A stretch of DNA of 64,000 nt from Candidatus Promineifilum breve (GTDB lineage: Bacteria > Chloroflexota > Anaerolineae > Promineifilales > Promineifilaceae). This document shows positions 16,011 to 24,219 of this stretch, in pieces (position 1 is the stretch's first letter; each line of letters begins with the position of its first letter). The stretch covers positions 2,086,726 to 2,150,725 of the forward strand of contig NZ_LN890655.1 in NCBI RefSeq assembly GCF_900066015.1, in the 5' to 3' direction. The position numbers were made by a program, and so were the translations under genes. The notes beneath the pieces were generated by a model, which saw only the letters and a program-made list of their open reading frames with translations, was not told the origin of the DNA and did not search any database.

Positions 16011-17315
16011 ATGACTACGCTACGCGAGCGTCTAAGAGCATATGAAGCAGAGCACGGCCCGATTCGGGTCGGCCTGGTCGGCGCGGGCCAGATGGGCACC
16101 GGCCTGATGAGCCAAATGGAGAAGATGGACGGTATGAAGGTGGTGGCCGTGGCCGACGTGTTGCCCGGCCGGCCCAAAGCCGCCTACGTTGAATCGAGTG
16201 TTGCCGCCGAACTGGTGCACGAGACCGACGACGCCGGCCGGGCCGCCGCGCTCATCGCCGACGGCCGCCGCGTAGCCACGTCCTCCAGCGATCTGTTGGC
16301 CCGCATCGACAACCTCGACGTCATCGTCGAGGCGACCGGCATCCCGGAGATCGGCGCGGCCGTCTGTCTGGCGGCCATCGAGGCCGGCAAACACACGGTC
16401 AATATGAACGTTGAGGCCGACGCCACCGTCGGCTACTACCTGGGCCGCCTGGCCGCAGAGCACGGCGTCACCTATACCCTGTCGGCCGGCGACGAGCCGG
16501 GAACCATCAAGGAACTCTATGACTTTGCCGACGCCCTGGGCTTCCAGATCGTCACCATCGGCAAGGGCAAGAACAATCCCCTGGATCGCACCTGTAACCC
16601 CGACCACGTGGCCGAGAAAGCGCGGCGCAACAACATGAGCGCCAAGATGTTGGCCTCCTTCGTCGACGGCACCAAGACGATGGTCGAGATGACCGCCGTC
16701 GCCAACGCCACCGGCTACGCGCCGGAAGTACGCGGGGCCTATGGGCCAAAGTGCACCGTGCCCGAACTGGCGAAGGTCTTCGTGCCCAAGGCCGCCGGCG
16801 GCATTTTCGATGCCCCCGGCGCGGTCGATTACGCCGTCGGCGACGTGGCCCCCGGTGTCTTCGTCATCATCACCACCGACCAGCCGAAGATCATCACCGA
16901 CCTGCGCTATCTGCGGCTGAACGGCCACGGCAATTACTGGGCCATCTATCGGCCCTATCACCTGGCAAACCTGGAGACGCCTATCTCGGTCGCCAACGCC
17001 TTCCTCGACCGGCGGGCGACCATCGTCACCCTGCGGCCGCCCGTGGCCGAAACCATCGCCGTCGCCAAGCGCGACCTGCAACCGGGCGACACCATCGACG
17101 CCCTGGGCGGTTTCACGGTCTATGGCATGATCGACAAGGCCGAGGCCGCCCGCGACGAGCAAATTGTGCCCCTGGGCCTGGTGGTTGGCGCCCAGGTCTT
17201 GCGGCCGGTCAAGATGGGCGAGCCGGTTCGCTATGGCGACATCCATCTCAAGGAAGGCCAGGTCATCACCGAGTTGCGCCGCCGCCAGGACGAACTGTTG
17301 CGCGTGGCCGCCTAG
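16011..17315 (+). CDS. NAD(P)-dependent dehydrogenase with C-terminal SAF domain
   Basis: A 434-residue protein of the homoserine-dehydrogenase-like group with an SAF domain. The Rossmann motif is VGLVGAGQMGTGL (about 20-32). The central domain has VNMNVEADATVG and SAGDEPGTIKELYDFA. The SAF region (about 345-425) contains QPGDTIDALGGF and PVRYGDIHLKEG. The family occurs in sugar- and polyol-acid pathways, but it is not a biosynthetic homoserine dehydrogenase: that gene is already present at 1645-2679. Placed directly after the PTS genes, it probably oxidises the phosphorylated polyol or a product of it. Confidence 0.8.
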   Translation: MTTLRERLRAYEAEHGPIRVGLVGAGQMGTGLMSQMEKMDGMKVVAVADVLPGRPKAAYVESSVAAELVHETDDAGRAAALIADGRRVATSSSDLLARIDNLDVIVEATGIPEIGAAVCLAAIEAGKHTVNMNVEADATVGYYLGRLAAEHGVTYTLSAGDEPGTIKELYDFADALGFQIVTIGKGKNNPLDRTCNPDHVAEKARRNNMSAKMLASFVDGTKTMVEMTAVANATGYAPEVRGAYGPKCTVPELAKVFVPKAAGGIFDAPGAVDYAVGDVAPGVFVIITTDQPKIITDLRYLRLNGHGNYWAIYRPYHLANLETPISVANAFLDRRATIVTLRPPVAETIAVAKRDLQPGDTIDALGGFTVYGMIDKAEAARDEQIVPLGLVVGAQVLRPVKMGEPVRYGDIHLKEGQVITELRRRQDELLRVAA

Positions 17316-17333
17316 TGAACACAGGAAACAGCG

Positions 17334-18041
17334 ATGCCCAAGTCTGCGGTGCGGGAAACGTACCACTATCTGGTCGGTTCAGTCGGCCACTGGTCGGCGC
17401 CGGTTAGCCGGACGCTGGACGAGCGCGTGCGCGACACGCTTATCCCGCGCCGCAGCCGTGAGGCATTTGTCGCCGCCGTCCGCTCGGCCGCCGCCGCCGG
17501 CCTGACGGCCGGCACGCTGTCGGAGGCCAGTATACGGCTGGGGCAAGAGAAGTTCGCCATCACCACCCGCACGTGTCGGGCCTCGGCCATAACCGAGGAT
17601 GACCTGACCGTGGCCGCCCTCCATGACCGTTGGGTTATTGGCCGCGAGGAGTTGCCGCGCTTCGCGCCCCTCCATCGCCTTTTCTATCGCGCGACAGCCG
17701 CCGGCGCGGTGCTGCTCACTCAGCCGGTGGCCGCCCTCACCATTGCCGCGCGTCGCCTCGCGCCGCCCGCCCATTTGTTGGCGGATGCGGCGGCCGACGT
17801 CGGCGATCTGATTTGTTTCGATTTCCAGCCCGGCGATGACGTCTTGGCCGAGACGGATGACGCCAATTGGCCGGCCATCGCCACAGAATTAATAGCCATC
17901 ATCAGCGAGCGACAGGCATTGCTTCTGCCGGGCTACGGTCTGCTCACCTGGGGCAATGACCTGGGGCAGGCCGTCGCGCGCGCCGAGGCTGTCGAGCGCT
18001 GGTGCGCCATCGCCTTAAACTATTATGATGCAAATGAATGA
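17334..18041 (+). CDS. Class II aldolase/adducin-fold protein without metal ligands
   Basis: The 235 residues follow the class II aldolase pattern: [16 protein letters not shown] matches the G-N-x-S phosphate loop, [11 protein letters not shown] matches the E-x-x-x-H...Y helix, and [11 protein letters not shown]...[16 protein letters not shown] matches the final segment. The catalytic Glu, the H-x-H pair and the third His that bind Zn are replaced (FAPLH, LLTQP, GYG). It is therefore either a non-catalytic homologue or an enzyme with changed chemistry. It overlaps the start of the E1alpha gene. Confidence 0.7.
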   Translation: MPKSAVRETYHYLVGSVGHWSAPVSRTLDERVRDTLIPRRSREAFVAAVRSAAAAGLTAGTLSEASIRLGQEKFAITTRTCRASAITEDDLTVAALHDRWVIGREELPRFAPLHRLFYRATAAGAVLLTQPVAALTIAARRLAPPAHLLADAAADVGDLICFDFQPGDDVLAETDDANWPAIATELIAIISERQALLLPGYGLLTWGNDLGQAVARAEAVERWCAIALNYYDANE

Positions 18042-19041
18042 GAAAACCGCACCCGGTAGCGATGCCGCAGAAGTCAATGTGGCGGGCATCCTGGATGAGA
18101 TCGGCCCGGAGCTGGCCCGCGAGATGCTCTACCGCATGATGCTGACCCGCGCCTTCGAGGAGAAAGCGCTGGAACTCTATTCACTGGGCCAGGTTCACGG
18201 CACGATGCACCTGTCGATTGGGCAGGAAGCGACGGCCGCGGGGGCCAATTTCGCCCTGACCAACAACGACTACCTGATCAATACCCACCGCGGCCACGGC
18301 CACATGCTGTGCTGGGGCAGCGACGTGGATCGGATGATGGCCGAGTTTCTGGGGCGCGAGGCGGGCTTCTGCCGCGGCCGCGGCGGTTCGATGCACATCG
18401 CCGACGTGGAGCGCAACAACCTGGGGGCCAACGGCATCGTCGGCGGCGGGCTGCCCATCTCCGTCGGCGTCGGCCTGAGCATCAAGTTTCGCCGCACCGA
18501 CCAGGTATGCCTGACCATCTTCGGCGATGGCGCGGCCAACGAGGGCGCGTTCCACGAGGCGCTCAATATGGCTTCCATCTGGGACTTGCCCATCATCTAT
18601 CTGTGCGAAAATAATCAATACGCCATGTCGATGTCGGTCAAGCGCGCCTTCAATATCGAGCGCATCAGCCGGCGCGCCTGCGCCTATGGCATTGTCGGCG
18701 TCACCGTGGACGGCAACGACCCGCTGGCCGTCTATCAGGCCGTCAGCGAGGCCAAGGCCCGCGCCCAGGCCGGCGACGGCCCGACGCTCATCGAGAGCCT
18801 TACCTACCGTTGGAAGGGGCACTCCAAGAGCGACCGCGAGGCCTACCGCACGCGCGAGGAAGTCAAAGAGTGGCAGGGGCGCGACCCCATCCCCCTCTTT
18901 GCCGGCGTCCTGGGCTTGCCGCCGGCCGAAATCGACGCGCTGCAAGCCAGAGCATCGGCCCGCATCGAGGAGGCGGTCACCTTCGCCAAGAACAGCCCGG
19001 AGCCGGAATTAAGCTCCATCATGGAGGGGGTCTATGCGTGA
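18025..19041 (+). CDS. Thiamine-diphosphate-dependent dehydrogenase E1 alpha subunit
   Basis: A 338-residue E1alpha of the acetoin/pyruvate dehydrogenase type. The ThDP motif runs from [18 protein letters not shown] to [18 protein letters not shown] and the [11 protein letters not shown] region are the substrate-channel signatures, and [12 protein letters not shown] is the phosphorylation-loop region. Short E1alpha/E1beta pairs of this size are typical of acetoin dehydrogenase (AcoAB) and of Gram-positive-type PDH. The start overlaps the preceding gene; ATGs at 18025, 18028 and 18034 are possible. Confidence 0.92.
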   Translation: MMQMNEKTAPGSDAAEVNVAGILDEIGPELAREMLYRMMLTRAFEEKALELYSLGQVHGTMHLSIGQEATAAGANFALTNNDYLINTHRGHGHMLCWGSDVDRMMAEFLGREAGFCRGRGGSMHIADVERNNLGANGIVGGGLPISVGVGLSIKFRRTDQVCLTIFGDGAANEGAFHEALNMASIWDLPIIYLCENNQYAMSMSVKRAFNIERISRRACAYGIVGVTVDGNDPLAVYQAVSEAKARAQAGDGPTLIESLTYRWKGHSKSDREAYRTREEVKEWQGRDPIPLFAGVLGLPPAEIDALQARASARIEEAVTFAKNSPEPELSSIMEGVYA

Positions 19042-20020
19042 GTTAACCTACGCCGAGGCGCTGCGCGAGGCGCTGCGCCAGAAAATGACGGCCGACGAGC
19101 GGGTGTTCATCCTGGGCGAAGACGTGGGCATCTATGGCGGCGCGTTCGCCGTCACCGCCGGGCTGTTCAACGAATTCGGCGAGAACCGGGTCATCGACAC
19201 GCCCATCTCCGAGGCGGCCATCACCGGGGCCTGCGTCGGCGCGGCCCTGACCGGCATGTTGCCCGTGGGCGAGATCCAGTTCATGGATTTCGTCACCCTC
19301 AGCATGGAGCAACTGGTGTTGCAAGCGGCCAAAATTCGCTTCATGTTCGGCGGCAAGGCCACCGTGCCGATGGTGCTGCGTATGCCCGGCGGTTCGGGCA
19401 CGGGCGCGGCGGCCCAGCACTCCGAAAGCCTGGAGAACTGGTTCGTCCACGTGCCGGGCCTGAAGGTCGTCATGCCCAGCACGCCCTACGACGCCAAGGG
19501 GCTGCTCATCGCCGCCATCGAGGACGAGAACCCGGTCATCTTTGTGGAGCACAAGCTGCTCTATCGCACCAAAGGCCACGTGCCGGAGGAGATGTACCGC
19601 GTGCCGCTGAGCCAGAGCAACGTCGTGCGGCCGGGGCGCGATTTGACCGTGATCGCCACGTCGATCATGGTGTCGCGGGCAGTGGAGGCGGCCGAGAAGC
19701 TGGCGGCCGAGGGCATCGAACTGGAAATCATCGACCCGCGCACGCTGAACCCGCTGGACGAGAAACCCATTGTCGATTCGGTCATCAAGACCGGCAAGGC
19801 GCTGGTCGTCCATGAGGCGGTGCAGACCGGCGGCTTCGGCGGCGAATTGGTGGCGCGCATCGCCGCCAGCGAGGCGTTCGACTATCTCGACGCGCCCGTG
19901 CGCCGGCTGGCCGGCCTGGACATGCCCATTCCCTACAATCGCACGCTGGAGTACCACACCGTGCCCCAGGTGGAGGCCATCGTCGCCGAAGCGCGCCGGC
20001 TGGCGCGGGGGGAGTATTAG
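19034..20020 (+). CDS. Thiamine-diphosphate-dependent dehydrogenase E1 beta subunit
   Basis: E1beta of 328 residues, overlapping E1alpha by eight bases. Recognisable stretches are [44 protein letters not shown] and [13 protein letters not shown]. It forms the alpha2beta2 decarboxylating component. Together with the next gene it should oxidatively cleave a 2-oxo acid or acetoin-type ketone and load an acyl group on lipoate. Confidence 0.93.
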   Translation: MRELTYAEALREALRQKMTADERVFILGEDVGIYGGAFAVTAGLFNEFGENRVIDTPISEAAITGACVGAALTGMLPVGEIQFMDFVTLSMEQLVLQAAKIRFMFGGKATVPMVLRMPGGSGTGAAAQHSESLENWFVHVPGLKVVMPSTPYDAKGLLIAAIEDENPVIFVEHKLLYRTKGHVPEEMYRVPLSQSNVVRPGRDLTVIATSIMVSRAVEAAEKLAAEGIELEIIDPRTLNPLDEKPIVDSVIKTGKALVVHEAVQTGGFGGELVARIAASEAFDYLDAPVRRLAGLDMPIPYNRTLEYHTVPQVEAIVAEARRLARGEY

Positions 20021-20072
20021 GCATCAAAGGGGGAGCGGCGGCGCGATCCGTTAGCCGAGCGGGGTCGGAACT

Positions 20073-21458
20073 ATGGCCAAAGAAGTCATCATGCCCAAGT
20101 TTGGGTTCACCCAGGAAGAGTCGCAGATCGTCGAATGGCTGGTGAAAGAGGGCGACAAGGTGGATGCGGGCGATCCACTGCTGGAAGTGACCACCGATAA
20201 AGTCAACATGGAAGTCGAAGCGCCGGCGGCGGGCATCGTCGCCGGCATCAGCGCCGCCGCCGGCGACATTGTGCCGGTGACGCGGGTTATTGCTTATATA
20301 TTGGCCCCTGGTGAGGGGTTGCCTCAGGGAGCAGGGGAGCAGGGGGGCAGGGGAGCAGGGGAGACAGCAGTGGCGACGGCCCCGTTGTCTTCAACGGCCC
20401 CGTCGTCCGCGACGGCCCCGTTGTCTTCAACGGCCCCGTCGTCTGCGACGGCCACGCCCATCGCCACGCGGGTGGCTGCCGCGTCCGGCGTCGAATTGAG
20501 CCGGGTGGCGGGCACGGGGCCGGGCGGCCGAGTGACGCGCCAGGACGTGGAAAGCTTCCTGGCCGCCCCGCCGGCCGCCGACGGCAAAGCGCGGGCCACG
20601 CCGGCCGCGCGGCGTCTGGCGCGGGAATCAGGGATCGATCTGGCCGCCGTCGCCGGGACGGGGCCGCGCCGGCGCATTCAGGCGGACGACATACAGGCCG
20701 CGCTGGACACCACCACGCCCGCCGCGCCGCCGGCTACCCAAGCGGTGGCCGGGCCGGCAACGGCCATCGAACCGCAGCGCCAGCCGTTCAGCACCATGCG
20801 CCGCACCATCGCCCGCGCCATGCAGCGCAGTATGCAGGAAGCCCCTCATATCACCTTCCAGGCCGACATCGACATGACCGCCATCCAAAATCTGGTGGCC
20901 CGCGCCAACGAACGCCGGGCGGCGGACAGCGACAAGATGACGCTGACGGCGGCGCTGACCCGCGCCGTGGCCTGGGCGCTGGGGCGCAATCCGGCCCTCA
21001 ACAGCCACCTGGGCGACGACGAGTTGCTCGTGTGGCCGGTGGTCAACGTCGGCATCGCCGTGGCCCTCGACGATGGGCTGATCGTGCCGGTGGTCAAGGA
21101 CGTGGCCGCCACGGGCATCGGCCGCCTGTCGGACGAGATCCGCGACCTGGGCCGGCGGGCCAGGGCCGGCAAGCTGCGGCCCGAAGAGCTGGCCGACGCC
21201 ACCTTCACCATCTCCAATCTGGGCATGTTCGGCGTCGACCGCTTCACGGCCATCATTAACCCGCCCCAGGTCGCCATCCTGGCCGTCGGCCGGGCCAACC
21301 GGCTGTTCGTGCCCGGCCCGGACGACCAGCCGGTGGTGCGTCCCATCTGCACCATGACCCTGTCGGCCGACCATCGGGCCATCGACGGGGCCACCGCGGC
21401 GCGCTTTATGGGCGATCTGCGCGAGGTGGTGGAGAATCCGGCATTGATGGTAGTTTAA
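20073..21458 (+). CDS. Dihydrolipoamide acyltransferase E2 with two E3-binding domains
   Basis: A 461-residue E2. The lipoyl domain (1-75) carries the lipoylation site DKVNMEV. A low-complexity linker encoded by a GGGGAGCA-type repeat follows. There are two peripheral-subunit-binding domains, about 130-165 ([15 protein letters not shown]) and 172-210 ([15 protein letters not shown]), where one is usual for this subunit type. The catalytic domain (about 235-461) ends with SADHRAIDG, the conserved His-Asp pair. No E3 dihydrolipoamide dehydrogenase gene is adjacent. Confidence 0.92.
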   Translation: MAKEVIMPKFGFTQEESQIVEWLVKEGDKVDAGDPLLEVTTDKVNMEVEAPAAGIVAGISAAAGDIVPVTRVIAYILAPGEGLPQGAGEQGGRGAGETAVATAPLSSTAPSSATAPLSSTAPSSATATPIATRVAAASGVELSRVAGTGPGGRVTRQDVESFLAAPPAADGKARATPAARRLARESGIDLAAVAGTGPRRRIQADDIQAALDTTTPAAPPATQAVAGPATAIEPQRQPFSTMRRTIARAMQRSMQEAPHITFQADIDMTAIQNLVARANERRAADSDKMTLTAALTRAVAWALGRNPALNSHLGDDELLVWPVVNVGIAVALDDGLIVPVVKDVAATGIGRLSDEIRDLGRRARAGKLRPEELADATFTISNLGMFGVDRFTAIINPPQVAILAVGRANRLFVPGPDDQPVVRPICTMTLSADHRAIDGATAARFMGDLREVVENPALMVV

Positions 21459-21534
21459 TCATGTCCCGCGCGACAATTTGTCGGGGAAGACCGGCAGGCT
21501 GCCGGCGATCCAGGGAATTGATGGTGAGGTAACT

Positions 21535-23247
21535 ATGTCCCACACGGTAAACGGCATCCCCGCTTCGCCCGGCATCGTCATCGGCCCCACGTGGACCTTC
21601 AGCCCGCCGCGGGCCGACGTCGAAGCTTATACCGTCGCCAATCCCGGCGTCGAGCAGTTGCGCGTCCGGGCCGCCGTCGCCGCCGCTGTCGAACAACTGG
21701 CCGCGCTGGAAGAAAGAGCGCGGGCAACCATCGGCGACGAGGAGGCCGAAATCTTCGCCGCCCACCAGATGCTGATCGAGGATGATGACCTGCTGGCCGA
21801 CATCCATAATCTGATCGAAACGCGCCACGTCAACGCCGAGGCGGCCGTCCACGAGATCATTGAGGCCACCGCCGAATCGATGCTGGAACTCGACGATGAT
21901 TACTTTCGGGCGCGGTCGGCCGACATGCGCGACATCGGCCGGCGGGTCATCTATGCCCTCATGGGCGTCACCGCCGACGTCGGCCGGCTGCCGCCCGAGC
22001 CGTCGATCATCATCGCCGACGACCTGACGCCGTCCGACACCGTCCAGTTCGACCCGGCCAACGTGCTGGGCCTGGCCACGGTGCGCGGCGGCCCCACGTC
22101 GCATACGGCTATTCTGGCCCGCAGCCTGGGCATCCCGGCCGTCGTCAGCGCGCCGGTTGAACTGGGCAGTCTGGCGAACGACACCCCGGCCATTCTCGAC
22201 GGCCTCTCCGGCCGCGTCACTTTCTTCCCCACCACGGACGAGGTAGAGGAGGCCCAGGCGCAGCGCCGCGATTTCCTGGAGCGATTGGCCGGCGACCACG
22301 CCACCCGCCTCGAGCCGGCCCTCACCCGCGATGGCGTCCACGTTGAAGTCGTGGCTAATATCGGCAATGCCGAAGACGCCCGCCGGGCCATCGACAACGG
22401 CGCGGAGGGGGTGGGCCTGTTCCGCACCGAGTTCCTCTACCTGGATCGCGACACGCTGCCCGGCGAAAACGAGCAGATCGCCGCCTATCGGGCCGTGGCC
22501 GAGATCATCGGCGACCGGCCGCTGGTGGTGCGCACACTCGACATCGGCGGCGACAAGGCCGTGCCCTACCTGGGCTTTGCCGCCGAGGCCAACCCGTTTC
22601 TGGGCTGGCGCGGCATCCGGCTGATCGACCACCACGCCGACGTGCTGCTGGGCCAGTTTCGCGCCCTGTTACAGGCCTCGGTCGGGGCCGATCTGCGCAT
22701 CATGGTGCCGATGGTCGCCAGCGTGGAGGAAGCCGTCCAGGCGCGGGGGATATTGAACGAGGCCCAGGTCGCCCTGCACGCCGAGGGCCGGCCGCAAGCC
22801 GAGCGCGTGCAGTTCGGCGTGATGATCGAGGTGCCCGCGGCGGCGCTGATGGCCGACAAGTTGGCCGAAGTGGTCGATTTCTTCAGCATCGGCACCAACG
22901 ACCTGACCCAGTATACGCTGGCCGTCGACCGCACCAACGAGCGGGTGGCCGCGCTGGCGACGCCGTTTCATCCGGCCGTGCTGCGCCTCATCGCCCAGAC
23001 CATCGAGAAGGCCCACGCCGCCGGCAAATGGGTCGGCCTGTGTGGTGAGTTCGCCGCCGACCCGGCGGCCGTGCCGGTCTTGCTCGGCCTGGAGCTGGAC
23101 GAGTTTAGCATGGCCCCGTCGGCCATCCCCACGGTCAAGGCCGCCATTCGCCGCCTGGACCGGGCGGAATGCCGGGCCATCGCCCAGGACGTCCTTAACT
23201 TGCCCACCGCCGCGGCTGTGCGAGAATACCTAGCGGCGCACTCGTAG
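21535..23247 (+). CDS. ptsI: PTS Enzyme I (PEP-protein phosphotransferase)
   Basis: Soluble 570-residue Enzyme I that takes phosphate from PEP and gives it to HPr. His190 in GGPTSHTAIL is the phosphorylated residue. PEP-binding motifs in the C-terminal half are VGLFRTEFLYLD, TLDIGGDKAVPY, FSIGTNDLTQY and the Cys-containing VGLCGEFAAD. The ATG at 21535 follows GAGGT and gives the standard N-terminus (GIPASPGIVIG). The stop codon TAG is the first part of the repeat GTAGGTGG that fills the following gap. Confidence 0.96.
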   Translation: MSHTVNGIPASPGIVIGPTWTFSPPRADVEAYTVANPGVEQLRVRAAVAAAVEQLAALEERARATIGDEEAEIFAAHQMLIEDDDLLADIHNLIETRHVNAEAAVHEIIEATAESMLELDDDYFRARSADMRDIGRRVIYALMGVTADVGRLPPEPSIIIADDLTPSDTVQFDPANVLGLATVRGGPTSHTAILARSLGIPAVVSAPVELGSLANDTPAILDGLSGRVTFFPTTDEVEEAQAQRRDFLERLAGDHATRLEPALTRDGVHVEVVANIGNAEDARRAIDNGAEGVGLFRTEFLYLDRDTLPGENEQIAAYRAVAEIIGDRPLVVRTLDIGGDKAVPYLGFAAEANPFLGWRGIRLIDHHADVLLGQFRALLQASVGADLRIMVPMVASVEEAVQARGILNEAQVALHAEGRPQAERVQFGVMIEVPAAALMADKLAEVVDFFSIGTNDLTQYTLAVDRTNERVAALATPFHPAVLRLIAQTIEKAHAAGKWVGLCGEFAADPAAVPVLLGLELDEFSMAPSAIPTVKAAIRRLDRAECRAIAQDVLNLPTAAAVREYLAAHS

Positions 23248-23380
23248 GTGGAACTTCCCAGTTCCACCTTCCCCTGGGCAAGTGGAACTTCGATGCGCTG
23301 CGCAACGCGCTCACCAGCCGGGATTGAACTTCCCAGTTCCACCTTCCCCTAAGCAAGTGGAACTGGAAGTTCCACCTACA
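23244..23380. repeat. GTAGGTGGAACTTCC palindromic repeat
   Basis: Two hairpin units share GGAACTTCCCAGTTCCACCTTCCCC and a closing GTGGAACTGGAAGTTCCACCTAC, with a short unrelated piece (gatgcgctgcgc) between them. The outer arms (near 23244 and 23366) are complementary. The same family, with GGAGCTTCCAGCTCCACC, makes up the tandem block at 44640-45055. Confidence 0.85.
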
Positions 23381-23387
23381 TTATGTT

Positions 23388-24215
23388 ATGTTAAACTATC
23401 AGCATACCCTCGATACGGCCGTCGCCATCGCCCGCGAGGCAGGCGCGCTCCTGATGGAAGGCTTCGGCCAGGTCAAACAAATTGAGCGCAAGAGTTCGGC
23501 CGTCGATTGGGTGACCCAATACGACAAGGCCTCCGAGGCGCTCATTACCGGTCGCTTGCACGCCGCCTTCCCCGACCACGCCCTGGTGGGCGAGGAAGGC
23601 ACCAACACCGGCGATGCCGGCGGCTACCGCTGGTACATTGACCCACTCGATGGCACCGGTAACTATGCCCACGGCTTCCCCATCTTTTGCGTTTCGATGG
23701 GCCTCTATCACGCCGGCGAGCCGGTGCTGGGTGTCATCTACGATCCCGTGCTGGATGAGTGCTTCACGGCCATTGCCGGCCAGGGAGCCTATCTGGACAC
23801 AGCGCAGGGGCGTCGGCGGCTACAGGTGACGGCCGAGACGGAACTGGTGGCCGGTCTGCTGGCGACGGGCTTCCCCTATGATGTCCACACCAGCCCGCGC
23901 AACAATCTGGACTATCTGGGCGGGTTCCTCGTGCGGGCACAGGGTATCCGGCGGCCCGGTTCGGCGGCCCTCGACGTGGCCTACGTTGCCGCCGGCCGGC
24001 TGGACGGTTATTGGGAATTGAAGGTCTATAGTTGGGATATGTCGGCGGCCATCCTGATGGTGCAGGAAGCGGGCGGCCGGGTCACATTTCTCGACGGCCG
24101 GCCCATCACGCTGGAGCATCGCTTCGATGTATTGGTCAGCAATGGCCTGCTGCATGAGCAGATGCTAACCGTCATCCGCCAAACGGAGGCGGCCACCGCT
24201 CCCATAGGAGCCTAG
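23388..24215 (+). CDS. Inositol-monophosphatase-family phosphatase
   Basis: A Mg-dependent, lithium-sensitive-type phosphatase of 275 residues. The metal sites are GEEGT (Glu near 66), WYIDPLDGTGNYAHG and YSWDMSAAILMVQEAGG. Family members hydrolyse inositol phosphates, 3'-phosphoadenosine 5'-phosphate, fructose 1,6-bisphosphate or sugar-alcohol phosphates. Its place in a polyol island favours a sugar-alcohol phosphate, but this is inference. A four-base gap separates it from the next gene, so the two are probably co-transcribed. Confidence 0.88.
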   Translation: MLNYQHTLDTAVAIAREAGALLMEGFGQVKQIERKSSAVDWVTQYDKASEALITGRLHAAFPDHALVGEEGTNTGDAGGYRWYIDPLDGTGNYAHGFPIFCVSMGLYHAGEPVLGVIYDPVLDECFTAIAGQGAYLDTAQGRRRLQVTAETELVAGLLATGFPYDVHTSPRNNLDYLGGFLVRAQGIRRPGSAALDVAYVAAGRLDGYWELKVYSWDMSAAILMVQEAGGRVTFLDGRPITLEHRFDVLVSNGLLHEQMLTVIRQTEAATAPIGA

Positions 24216-24219
24216 GATC

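Noticed and set aside
16011-17315. Second homoserine dehydrogenase for amino-acid synthesis
   Set aside because: The SAF domain and location in a PTS operon differ from biosynthetic enzymes, and a true hom gene is at 1645-2679.
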